From: Apteryx mantelli
Taxonomy: Eukaryota > Chordata > Aves > Apterygiformes > Apterygidae
Length of the DNA: 64,000 nucleotides
Direction of reading: 5' to 3'
Assembly (NCBI RefSeq): GCF_036417845.1
Contig: NC_089994.1
Location: forward strand, 18,308,001 to 18,372,000
Shown: one piece after another, positions 14,001-47,100 of the stretch
How the letters are laid out: the number at the start of each line of letters is the position of its first letter
How positions within the stretch are numbered: position 1 is the first letter of the stretch
Notes under the pieces: generated by a model
What the model was told of the DNA's origin: nothing
Seen by the model: only the letters and a program-made list of their open reading frames with translations
The model's database searches: none
Translations under genes and position numbers: made by a program

Positions 14001-17000
14001 ACAGGCTGTTCAGAAACTTTGCTCTCTCCAGTTTCTCCACAAGTTTGGCTGCTCTTCCTGAGAAACAATTTGTTTTGTGCCAGATTTTGGGTGGAACCAA
14101 CTAACAGCATTTTGAAGAATTTCAGATAAAAAAGAGTTTCCTTTAACAGCTATGATGCTATTGTCCCAGTTTCCAGCAACATGCCAGGGAGCGGGAGATA
14201 AAACAAGAACTACTGCGATGGGAGTGTCTCACTTGCAACATACAGGAAGTGTCAAATTCCTATTAAAGCATAAACTGGCTAAATGGAACAATCCCATGGA
14301 GACACAATGGGATTCGCAGCGAAATAAGCTTGTGATCTTACATCTCAAGCATGATATTTTAGTGGATTAAATTCCAGTTAGCCTCATATTAGCAGCAACA
14401 TTGTCAGCGGCTCTCCAGGCGGAAGTACCTGTACTTAAGCCGAGCAGTAAACGCCGTGCTTTAGGAACACAGTGTACAGCACTCCTACGGGACCTGCCCA
14501 GGAAGCCTGGAGGAAGCGCTGAGACCATGCAGGGACCATTCCTAACTCAGAATTTCCAATCAGGCTCCAAAATGAAGGACTTGGGAAGTGGTGAATTACC
14601 AAATTTTGTAGAATATGGAGCAGTTTCAGGGAGAAACGGGAGAAAGCTGTGTCTCCCTGCAGTTGCCTGAAGTTTAGCAGCGAGGGGAGAGGTCCCTCAA
14701 TGTACTGGTTCACAGGTTTCCACTTGGACACCTCTCCCTTCTTCCCAGGGCGGGAGCTGATTCCCATTTGACAGTGGCTTTTCAGTTTGACCCACAGACT
14801 GGCTTTTTTACATAACCTTCGCAGACCTCTCAGAGGCTCTTTTGATCTGGAGTCCAAAAACCACAGCTCTAAGGTTAATGCTATACAGTGGCTGAAAGCT
14901 TGCAAAAGCCATGGTATAACAAAATGGAACAATGCAACTTTTTTTCCCCCCAGCTTAAATATAAGCAGTTCTAGCTAAAACAGGAATATTCGGATAGCAA
15001 ACTGAGTTGCATTCTTTTACAATTTTTTTCCCAAATCCATTTCCTCCTATCTCAAGGAAGCTCATCACAAAAGCTTACTAAATCCATCATTTGTTCTGCA
15101 TGACCTCTAAATACAGGCTGAATATATGCTAAAGCATTCAAAACTATGTCCAACTGATCAACAAAGTAATACATTTTCTATACTTTTAGCAAGTTCAAAC
15201 AATAATTTCAAATAATTAATTAATCTCTAGAAAGGTGTTTTGAACCCTTAAGATGAATGGCATAGTAACTATTGTTAAAGACAATGTATCCAAGTCCACA
15301 AATAACAGTTACGGGCAAAATGCCAGCACATAAATAGAAACTTGTGCTTTGAATTAAGGTCTGTGACACTCCCATTATATGAGAACGCTGATATAAAATT
15401 ACTCTCAAAGTTGTAAACAGCCATCATATAAACACATTTTTGCAGTTTAAATTAATAGCATAGTTAATGTTTAGAGGAATCACAGCAGAAGAGAAAGTCA
15501 ACGTATTTTGTAAGGAAGCAAAGTATTTGAGCACAGCAACTTGCGGAGATGGTAATTTGACATACTGTAGATTTTTTCTTTCCAGACACCTTTAACGGGA
15601 GAGATCCATGTGCTGCCAGTAACACCTATAGCAAATTTTCTAAGTTTTCACAACTGTTTTTGTTTTAGGGAATCCAACAGTCAATACTCTCACAAGAAAA
15701 CAAATTTACATTTCAAAGGTTAGCTTTTAGCTCAAAAAGCCCTACAATCTTCAAAGTAAATTTTCTCTCTATATGTCAGATAGGGAAACAAGACAAGGAA
15801 CTGCCCTCTGAGCTTCAAAATAAACAAGTGAGTTCTGGCTCATAGTTTCTTAACCATTATCCTAACCATTTTCCATAAACTTAAGGATTTCAGTATTAGT
15901 ATTTCAAAAGAAAAAGACAGCCTGTTCTATCTGGCCCTGACAGGGGCCTGTGGACTTCATATTATCCTCACGTTGTTTGGACAACTAGTCAGTCATACGT
16001 GTCTTTTGTTCCACATGGTTTCTCAGTTGTATAAGATAGTAGTTGAAACACTAATAAACTGCAGAAATATCTGGAACAATGAACAGATGTTCCTCTTTCT
16101 GTTTGCTCCCTAAATTTTTCTCCAACCCGTTCCCAAGCATCCTTGCAGATGAAAGCAAGCCGGTGTGAGGGATGCAGGAGCGCCCCTTACCTTCGCTGTC
16201 GGTGAGGACCTCCATCCGGCCACTGAACATGGCCTTGAGCATGGTGTCCTGCTTGGTCAGGGTCTGCATGGTGGTGTAGTAGAGGGCACCACCAATGTTC
16301 AGCTTCACATACTTGGAGCTCGGACTGGTCCCTTTGAAGGAGGTGGTGCGAGTCGCAGCCGCCGGCACCGCTGAGCTCACCACACTTTCTCCCGACATCT
16401 CTTCCTGCAAACAAGGAGTTACCAGTTAGACTGGTACCACTACGTGACACCCAACTTCATGCTAACTTCTCAGATTAATTTACACACAAGTAATAGTGCT
16501 GTGTTGTTCTTCAGCTCCTGGAAGGAGCTCATAACTTGGTGAGCTTTAGTGTCAAATAGATGAAACATTTCCATTCTGCTGATGGAGAAAACTAAGTCAA
16601 ATGCCTTGTCCACTATCCAGCCCAGCTAGCTACAGCGGTTTCAGCAGATCCGAATGCAGGCACGCAGGTTCCCTGTTTAGCCTTCCCTGCTGGACATTAC
16701 CAGCCTCAGCTCCTCGCTCCCTCTTGAAAAGTTTTCAAATGTTTTATTTGTTTTACTTTGTCTTCTTTCTGACGGTGAGACAAACCAGCTAAGGAATGTA
16801 TATCAGCTCAGCCAGTGAGGAACTTTGAGAATTCTGGGCAATATTTCACACTGTGAAAATCAGGACTTTCCCACATCAGATAAAAGAGAAGCTGTGTTCG
16901 CCTCTTTCAGAACTTACAAAGCTTACATTCTTACTTCGTGTGTAATCTGGTACGTAACCGGGCAATTCCCTAATACAGAAAACCTGAGCAAATGAGCCAG

Positions 17001-18332
17001 GAAACTTTCTGTGCTTTTAAACCTAAACTATCCATGGATTTTCTTGAAAGGTTTTTTCTTAGAGCAAATGTGGCTCTACAAAAAGCACATGTAAGCTTCT
17101 CACTCTCTTTCCTGCACTCCCAGATTTCTCAGTCCAGCATCCCTCACTATCTCTTCCTGGACCACTGAGACAAAGTTGACTCAAGTCAGCTAACAAGGTC
17201 ACATGTTTGTAAAGGCAGCAAGTTAGCTTAGCAGTGCGAATGCTCTGGGAACCACAGATGATCAATCCTCCAGCAAAAGGCTCCTTTGTGGTTAACTGTT
17301 TTGTCACAGAACACGACAGGATGTGATGACTAAAGCCCAGCCGTCTCAAGCAGATCCACGTCCTGCAACTTTCAGAGTACAGGGGCTGATTACTGCGTCA
17401 AATGATTTTTGATCTGCTGTCACTGAGAGCAAAACTATTACAGCAAATCTGAACAGAGCTGTAGTTACATGTCGATATTGCAATTCGAGGGGTGAGAAAG
17501 CAGGATGGGCAGCCCAGGAGATGTTACTCCTGTCGCAGAGCCTGCCCAGGAGCATAACGGTGTCAGCCTCAGCCCCAGGCTCCAGCTGCCACCAGGCCCC
17601 ATCGCTCAGCCGTGGGCCGCACCTGGGCTCCCAGAGAGGCACCTGAGCTGCAGCGTGATGCGAATCACCGGGCCCCAGGCCAGCACCCCCCCCCGTGTGG
17701 CCTTATCCCTCAGGGCTGCACCCCCGGGTGCCCCAGAGCCGCTCCCCCAAAACCACCCTACCACTTCGCAATGTGCCAGCACTCCCAAAGCCCAGCCTTG
17801 GGGGGGGGGGCAGGACCCTCCCCGTGCACACTCTGAACACCCAAAAACCAGACCCTGGGTGTCCCAACCTCCAGGAGCTGGATCCCCCCAAACCTGGTAC
17901 CCCCTCACTCTCTAAGCGCCCCAACCTCGGGGGCTGGATCACCCCAAACCCTGGATCACCCCAAATACTGCAGCCTCCCCTGCTTCCAAACACCCCAACT
18001 CCTGGGGGCTAGAACCGCCCCCCCCCCCAGCCGTACAAGACCTTAGAGCCAGCGCCCTCCAAACCCAGGGGTCGAGGTCTCCCCCCCCCCAATGCACCCC
18101 GGCCCCTGCTAACCGCCCCCCCCCCGTTAACCCGACCACTGTCGCCGCCCCCCCCCACACACCCGCCGCCCCCTCCACGTACCCCAGCCCCGGGCCTAGA
18201 GCCCCCGCTCGCCCCCGGGCCCCCCCCACACGGCAGCGCTTGGGGCCGGCTCCCCGCCTCCCCGGGCCTCCTGCCTGCCCCCCTCCCCATGCCCCGAGTC
18301 CCCCCCCAGCGCCGCCGCCGCCGCCTCACCAT
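8053..18332 (-). CDS. KCTD10: BTB/POZ domain-containing adaptor KCTD10
   Basis: This is a substrate adaptor of the CUL3 ubiquitin ligase and a paralogue of TNFAIP1 and KCTD13, which are known to bind PCNA and control RhoB. There are seven coding exons on the minus strand: 18330-18332 (ATG only), 16191-16404, 11333-11502, 10564-10650, 9809-9861, 8870-9065 and 8053-8271. Together they make 942 nt and 313 aa, the same length as human KCTD10. The BTB (T1-type) domain follows a Ser/Thr/Ala-rich head; its start [15 protein letters not shown] is clear. The remaining exons give [55 protein letters not shown] and a charged C-terminal tail ending in [10 protein letters not shown]. Phases agree at every join. 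The CDS begins at the ATG followed directly by the donor gtgagg; Met4 (MEEM), at the start of exon 2, is a possible second start. Exon 4 has a tandem acceptor that could add one Gln. Confidence 0.96.
10648..10656 (-). other. KCTD10: NAGNAG tandem splice acceptor of KCTD10 exon 4
   Basis: On the minus strand the intron ends tttcagcag before AACAAAGATG. Splicing after the second AG gives ...[12 protein letters not shown], as in human. Splicing after the first AG inserts one Gln (...[13 protein letters not shown], 314 aa). Both keep the frame. NAGNAG sites often yield both forms in vertebrates. Confidence 0.8.
11503..16190 (-). other. KCTD10: KCTD10 intron 2, no gene seen
   Basis: This 4.7-kb intron separates the two exons that share the BTB domain. 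It is AT-rich toward 15000-16050. Its open frames on either strand (the longest is 165 codons near 14435-14932 on the minus strand) lack any recognised motif. No transposon was identified by eye. Confidence 0.6.
17640..18329. repeat. C-rich degenerate minisatellite and homopolymer-C tract in KCTD10 intron 1
   Basis: The plus strand is extremely C-rich. A degenerate unit with a CCCCAACCTC core followed by GGAGCTGGATC and CCCCAAACC recurs near 17862, 17918 and 17993, with spacings of about 56 and 75 bp. From about 18015 to 18310 there are many runs of 7-10 C. On the KCTD10 sense strand these are G runs, able to form G-quadruplexes just inside the first intron. Such GC-rich repeats are common next to avian CpG-island promoters. 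Confidence 0.65.
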
Positions 18333-18790
18333 GAAAAGCCCTGCGCAGCCCCACGGCCGAGCGAGCGGAAGCGCCGGGGCGGGGGGAGCTTCCGCCCCAC
18401 ACGCGTCACTTCCGGCCCGCCTCCGCCGCCCCCTCCCGGGTGCTCCCCCGAAACCCTTCCGATGTCCCCGCTCGCTCCCGCCGCCGCCGCCGCGCGGCCC
18501 CGCGCTCCGCCGCCGCCGCCCTTCCGCCGGTGCCGGCCGGGGCAGCGGGTGGGGCCCGGGGCAGCGGGGGAGGCCCGGGCCGCCCCCGGCGCGGAGGCGG
18601 TGGGCGGGCGGAACGGCAGCGGGAGGGCGCGTTGCCGGCCGGAGCCAGAGCGCGGGGCGCGGGTTGCCGGGCTCGGCCTGGGCCTGGGCCGGGGCCTGGC
18701 GGCGAGCGGCGCTGCCCCGGGGCGGCCGCGGCCCGACCCGACCCGCCGGCGGCGGCGGCGGCGCAGGTGGCTGTGAGGGGCGGCGGGGCG
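18333..18790. promoter_or_regulatory. KCTD10/UBE3B bidirectional CpG-island promoter
   Basis: This lies between the KCTD10 ATG and the first UBE3B exon zone. It is very GC- and CpG-rich and lacks a TATA box. TCACTTCCGG at 18406-18415 is a good ETS/GABP-type site, and several GC boxes flank it. KCTD10 is transcribed leftward and UBE3B rightward, so one island serves both. Start sites were not determined; the UBE3B first exon probably lies in the right half or just beyond it. Confidence 0.6.
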
Positions 18791-19201
18791 GGCGCTCCGG
18801 GGGCTGCGGAGCCGGCGTGCGGGGCGGCGGGGCCCAGGGAGGAGGCGAGGCCGGGGCCCGGGGGGGGCTCGCGGGGCCCGGGGGGACTCGCGGCTCCTGC
18901 CCCGCTCGGGGGGCGTGAGGCGAGCGAGCTCTGCCCTGGCTGCTGCCGCCCGGGGCCCCAGCGTGGGCGAGGCCGACCCTCGCTTTCCCCGCGCGTTAAA
19001 CCGTTTCTTCCCCGCTCTGAAGTGCCAGGAGCCGCCTGCGCCCGCACCTAAGCACCGCTGCCGCTTCTATCCTGAAACTTCTCTGACTTTACCCTGTGTC
19101 GAGGGGGCAGTCAGAGGTAGGTTCGGTCAAAAGGGCTTCGAGCTGCAAAGATAAAGAGTAAATCCCCAAATCTTCTGCAGCTAACGTGCTTATCTGTGCA
19201 G

Positions 19202-19284
19202 GAGCTGGCGGGAGCCGGTGGATGTGGGTCACACTTGTGTGCCGATGATTAGAAGTCGCTTCTTTTGGGGAAGCAAACTCTCAG
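19202..19284 (+). other. UBE3B: Candidate UBE3B non-coding 5' exon
   Basis: The 83-nt segment is bounded by a good acceptor (tatctgtgcag) and a near-ideal donor (TCAG before gtgagt). It lies 0.6 kb before the coding start. The human gene has two non-coding leader exons, which fits one exon in the CpG island and this one. It holds an ATG at 19222 with an 8-codon upstream ORF, and another ATG at 19245 that would overlap the main start out of frame, so it could damp translation. Confidence 0.5.
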
Positions 19285-19842
19285 GTGAGTTTATTGTCAG
19301 TATTTATGAAGGTATAGCTGAGCCTATACCTTTCAACTTGTTGAGTGGCAATAAAGTAGTTTCTAAGAGTCCTTTATGTCCTTCCCATTCTGTGCTTACA
19401 TATAGTATTGTTCTTTTCATTTTCTTGTATATCAGCATTACAGATAACAGACAAGCCTGGAAAGGGGGAGTTGAAATACAGGGAGTGGGACACAATGACA
19501 GGACGCTGCTTTTTTTGCTCTTAAAACTTACTTGTCCACGTTAGGTTGCAAACTGTTTGCTGGAATGGTTTTGATATTGATTTTTATATTTTCTCCTTAC
19601 TATCCTTTTGCCAAGTTACTTTGGCATTTCCCAGGCTGTATTTTGCAGGCATTTTTCTGTGTTGTGGGGTATTCTACTTTCGCTGTTTAAATTTTGGATG
19701 CAGGTAGTCAGCTCAGCTAGTGCAGAAGTACTTTGAAGAATTGCCTTTGCCTGTGTGCTTTGCCCTCTTTGCTCTCAGTTCCTCAGATGTTTACTGCAAT
19801 GATTCTTTTTTTCCTTAAACTACCTTTTGGTAGGTTGTAAAA

Positions 19843-41833
<21,991 letters not shown>

Positions 41834-44118
41834 TTACCGTGGCCCTAGGCTCTGCAATGGGGGCTCTCAGAGCTGCTGACTGCTGCTGGAGGTGCAGGCC
41901 TCCGTGCATGGAGGTTGGATCAGCTCTGTGGGACCTGACTGCTCACTCTAGGGCTGAAGAGATGCAGCTGGTAATAGAGGTTTATGGGCAAGAGCTTCTG
42001 GGCTAGACGGGGCTGGTTCTGCTTGGGCGCTCCTCCAGGATGACGGAGGTGATGAGCCTGACCCGATACACTTCACTTGTCAACCATATAAATCATCTTT
42101 AAAAGCAAACCCCAGGGGAGCATAAAAGGAGCAGTAAAAGTGCCAGTCAGATTAGTGACCGTAATACCCCCAGCAGGCTGCGCAGTCTGGGCAGCTGCTG
42201 CCGTGGAAGGTTTTCCTTTCCCTATCCCAGGAGATGGTCTGGAGTTTTATTGGGTGGAGGCCAGTCTGTGGAAAGGTTCATAAAGGCGGAAACATGACTG
42301 AGCCCACAAGGAGACGAGCGTGAGGCTGCAACGCTGGGCGCGCAATGAATGTGCGCTCTTTACTCAGGTCAGGTACTGCGCGGGGGCTTCCCGATGTCCT
42401 CGTGCTGCGCAAGGCCCTCGCGTTTGTCTCGGAGAATGAACCGCTTGCCCAGACTCAAGAAGCAGCAGGTTAAATGCAAGCAGATGGACCCTGCCACTCT
42501 CCGCAAGGCGTCGGAGTGCTGTAGGTTAAGAGCTCAAGCAGCAGGCGTGGGGTCAGCGTGCTGAGCCAGCTGTGCCTCTGCCAAGCTCTTGCCAGAGCTG
42601 CGCTTTGGACGAAAGGGGTGGTTTGAATTTGCTCAGGAGCAGAAAAGGTTTAATTTGGTTTTGCTTCCAGAGCACAAGAGCTGGCACGCAGCTTGGGCAG
42701 CCCCTGCGCCCCAGCGCCGTGCTCGAGCGGGGCAGGAGCCCCCTGCCCTCTCTGGAGGGGGAACGCGTCAGGCTGCCGAGAGCCTCTGGAAACCTCCGCT
42801 GGCAAAGTTCCTCTCGCCTGGGTAGGAGTTTCATTTCAAGTCTGCAGCCTCTTTCCTTAGGGAGATGGGCTGTTTTGAGCCCAGACTTGGCCTCTGTGCA
42901 ACAGCCACATTTGCTTTGTTGCCAAACTATTTATTTCAATTGCTTTGTCTCTCTTTGGCCTTATTTTAACAGTTGACGTTTGCCTGTAGCAGGCAGATTT
43001 TTCAGGTGGTTCTGAAGGGGAGGGGGGTGTGTGTGTGCGTGCGTGCGTGTGCGTGCGTGCGTGTGTGTGTGTAAGGTGAGGACCTTTCCCACCATTTTCT
43101 AACGAAGTGCAGAGCCTAATTTGCAGAGCGTCTCTGCAGCACTGTCTGCAGCTTCCCAGCCTCAATCCCTTGTGCTGCTGCCAGTCCTGCCTCAGCCTGG
43201 GCCAGGTGAGAGGAGACACGGCCGTTTCCTCGGCTGCCCTGTACTTGGGGGGTGTTTCTGGCACAAGGAAAGCCATGTATGTCCTCCTGTCCTGCGACAG
43301 GAGGAAAAGCCAGACACCTTCTCCCCTTCACCTGTTGCCGCTCACGACTAAAGCGAGCTCACGCAGAGGCTGCTAATCCCTCCCTCTGCCTCCCTTTCCC
43401 CTCCTTCCCTCGCCGCGGTGCTGGCAGCTTGCCCTGCGCTCGGGCCGCTCCGCGCTGCGGGGCAGAGCCGCTCGGAGCCGGGCTGCCGTACCCTACCTCG
43501 TCCTCCGGCTTTCCTTGGCCCATCGACTGGGGTTTGCAGCGCCAGGCGCGCACTGCGTAGCACAAGTCTCGGCGCAGAGGTGGTCCCCTGGCTCTCTGGA
43601 CGACCCTCTTAACCATTATATGTTGCACGTTTCGAACAGACCGGAAAATACTTGGCACCGTTCAACCACGAGTACAGAAATGCCCTTCATTTCATCCTGT
43701 TCCATTCTGTCTTGCTTTAACTGATTTCCAAAAAAATAACCTTTCTTTTAGAAGCAATTCTTGGAAACGCATCTGGAAAACGATGTTGCTGGGGACCTTT
43801 TTTCTGTGTGAACTCTGTTAAACGGGAGTGATCGGAAGCATTAGCGAAGACAGGAATATCTGCATTCAGAGAATTCAAGCTACTGAACAGAGTGAGTCTA
43901 GAGAAATTAAAGATGTTAGTAAAATTGTTTTGTTTTTTTACGTAGAGAGGATTTCAGTATTAACCAGTTGTTGATTGTGTAGTTGAGAGGCTTATGCACG
44001 GACTTGTACCAATCATAGTTTAAAATATTACACAGAATCCCTTTTTCCTTCTAGGAAAGTGCAGTGTCTAAATAGAGCACAATGGTTGTTCAATGAAACA
44101 ATTTGTTCAATGCAGTGA
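41834..44118 (+). other. UBE3B: Probable UBE3B 3' UTR
   Basis: This is 2.3 kb after the UBE3B stop codon, up to the first AATAAA on the plus strand. There are no coding signs. It contains a GT/CG dinucleotide tract at 43027-43072 and GC-rich blocks at 42690-42790 and 43400-43560. Confidence 0.5.
43027..43072. repeat. GT/GC alternating purine-pyrimidine tract
   Basis: Forty-six bases of GT with interspersed GC steps, strictly alternating purine and pyrimidine, in the putative UBE3B 3' UTR. This is a Z-DNA-prone sequence. Confidence 0.9.
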
Positions 44119-44124
44119 AATAAA
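44119..44124 (+). terminator. UBE3B: Candidate UBE3B polyadenylation signal
   Basis: AATAAA is the first canonical hexamer after the stop. It is followed within 30 nt by a strong U-rich stretch (ctcctttttttccttc), as expected for a downstream element. A second AATAAA is at 44554-44559. Confidence 0.55.
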
Positions 44125-44159
44125 GTCTCTGCTCTCCTTTTTTTCCTTCATTCCTCAGG

Positions 44160-47100
44160 AGTACAATTCTTAGCAAGCATCTTAATGCAGTCTTCTCAGC
44201 TAGGTCCTCCAAACCTGGAAATATTGCACTATAAGACACTACATCCGATTTTGTAGCTAGCATATAAAATGTGATTGTGTAGTAAACGCCCTGGTGGCTG
44301 TGTGCGCAACAACAATATTTCTCTTGAGTAGCTAATTTCTGTGTGACTGAGAGGCTTTAATACATTTTTTTACCTGAGCAGAAGGCTATGAGTGTTTATC
44401 GGTCCCTGCCTGCATTGCTGTATTCGGCACGGATGTTCTTTGTAGGGCAGGGAAGGTTTTACCACGGGAGATTAATGACTATTTTTTCTATAGTAGACTT
44501 GCTGCTGTGGAGACCTTGGTACATCCCTTGTATCAGAAACGCAGGGAAGAGAAAATAAACCTGGTATGAGTAAGGCAACCAGCTGTTTCTCCTTCCTTTC
44601 CCTCGGGGCAGAGGAGCTGGTGGGTGCGATGCTCCTGCTTGGAGCACGTGGCAGCGGGGGAGCAGCGGCAGCGGGACGCAGCACTGGTCACCCCCCGGCA
44701 GCGGGAAGAGTGGAGCTGGGGGGATCGACGCCTCTGCCAGGCTCGGAGGCAGGCGAGGAGGCTGCTGGCCGCTTGCAAACCGCTTTGTCAGGCTGGGCCT
44801 GGTGAGCCCTAAGAAACTGGCACGTGTTCGTGCGCGAAGGGCTCCGTGTGCCGCTGCTGATAGCGACACGAAGTGTCTGTGAGCCCGAAGGGACCTGGCA
44901 GGGTTGTGTGAAGTAGGATTTGTTCCTGTGTCTTGGAATATGCCTGGAGAAGTGCTTTCTGGTCCTGCAGGGCGCTGTGAGGCTGTGCCTTAGGTCCGTG
45001 GTGCCCTGATGAGAGGGCAGAGGTGTCCTTTGGAGGCAGGGGGTGGTGAGCCCTGCCCCAGCGCAGGGCCGGGGTTAGCGGCGCTCTGTGCACATCCCTC
45101 GTCGGCTGGGAATGACGACTCGGGCCACGCGGAGAAAGCTGGTGGAGAGGGAACCGGGCGGGAGAACCATGGGAGAGCCTCCAGCCTGGGGAGCAGGGCA
45201 GCGCGTGTCCCCGCGCACTTGCTGCGGGAACGCTGTCGGATGAGCGCCCCTTCCCGGGAGCTCTGCTGGTCCCTGCCTCTCTGGAAAGGGGGCCATGACT
45301 GTTCTCCCCACGTGAGTCTTCCCAGCCTGATTCCTTCAGTCCTCTAGACTGTGGAGGACAGCGTCCGCCGGGACTGCACCCCATGGGCGCCAGGACCAAA
45401 ACCAGCACAGAACAGGAGGGCTGTTGCACAAACTGATCTTAGGGAAACGGTTCTGTGTTCTCCTGGCAGCCGGGTGGAAGTCTGCTCCGCTTTGCCAGGG
45501 CTCGCGGCAAGAGAAGAAAGCCGCCAGCGGAGACGGGCAGCCCCGTACTGAAGCGCGTGCCGCAGGGCGTTCCCTCCTGCGCTGCGCTGGCAGGCGTCGG
45601 GGTCTGGGGCAAAGCTCATCGCACTCGGGCTCTTCTGTGAGCGATGGGACTGGTTTTTGGAAGGCCAAGAGGGTCTGATGCTCTGGATCTCTCTGTTGAG
45701 AGATCTGATGCTTCCTGGTTTGGGGAGGAGAAGAGAGGCTTACAGAGACACCTGGGAGACATGGACTTGTGGGACAAGGCTCTGCTTTCTTTTCTAAAAC
45801 CTGTCTTAAGGAGCAGCCGCGTGTGCGCTAGCCCTTCAGTGTCTGACATGGGTTTTGTTGCTCTCTGTGCAAACAGGTGATCGCAGGGCCTTCCGCATCG
45901 TATTGCTCCTCTCGGCTGGCTCCGGGAACGCTTTCCGTAAGAGTGAGGAGCCTGTTGCCTCTGGTCCGGGTCTCCGTGCGAGCGTAGGCTTGGTACGCAG
46001 CCACGCGGCCCTTTGCAAAGCCGGGGAAGCTGGTAAGCAGAGCTGGGCTTCGGCCTTCGCTGGCGGAGCTCGCTGGGCCGATCCCCCCGCTGCCGCCCGC
46101 GGCCCTGCGCGCTGGAGCATGGTGCTCCGGGCCAGCCCCATGGGAGCACAGGCTTATCCAGGGAGGAGGTGCTCGGGGGGAGCGTGGAATAGGGCTCCCA
46201 GTCTGCGTGCAAGCACCATTGTTTTGACACTGAGGCATATGGTGCAGTCAGAAACAGCAAAAAGAAACCCTACAGCAGATGCTGCAAAGGCAGAAAGCTG
46301 GCAAGAAACAGCCAGGCCTGCAAAATGCCTGCTTCTCCGTCGCTGCTCGGAGGGCCGGCGAGTCGCGGTCTTGCCGGCACCGGAGCTGGCTCTGCTCGCA
46401 GCTGCGCCTCGGCGCTGAGCTGCTCGGGAAGCAGCCGCGTGTCCCAGCACTGCCTGAGTGACTGCCGGGGTCAAACAACCTACTGCTGCCCCGTGGGAAA
46501 CTCCTGTCTTGGGACCGGCCTGAGCAGGACAGAGGGGTCCCAGCGGTCCTGTCCCAGACTGTATTTGGAGGGTCAGTGTAGCCCTCTGCGTCACCCTTAA
46601 CCGGTCCAGAAGAGGTGAAGACTGGTCATGGCCAAAGCCAGACACTTGGACCGAGCGCACGCGGGGTCCTTCCACGGTGAAGAGCGGAGGCGAGACTGCT
46701 GGAAGCTGGTGCTCCCTTTTGCTAGAGCTGGTCCTGCCGTTGGATGCTGCTGTTTCGCATGACCTCTTGCTGCGTGGTGCTGCTCCTCCTGGGCTGGATT
46801 TGCCGTGCTGCATTTCCTCGTGGCCGGTCCTCTCGTGGGAGCCAGGCATCTCCCACTGTCGGGTGCTTGGCAGCCCAGCGTGTGCTCCGAGTGAGGGGCT
46901 GCTCACGTTTGGACGGAGAGGGTATGCCGTGCTCTGCTTCCGCGCCGGTCTCCGTGGCACCGAGCAGAACCACAGCCAATGTGCTCCTGCGGCTTACTTT
47001 TATGTTTGCTCACTTTTGCTGAGAAATGCACCGACTCCCGCGATGTGCTAGAGACCTGCATGGGTGGTGGAGCGGTCAGATCCGTGTTACCGGCTCGGCA

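Noticed and set aside
18240-19047. Several 170-210 codon frames on both strands in the KCTD10/UBE3B promoter
   Set aside because: Arg/Pro/Gly/Ala repeats typical of translated CpG islands, with no protein family seen.
46154-46960. 268-codon open frame on the minus strand between UBE3B and MMAB
   Set aside because: GC-rich, Arg/Ser/Ala/Pro-heavy composition, no domain, no start context and no splice support. Overlapping frames of similar length on the other strand show it is a composition effect.
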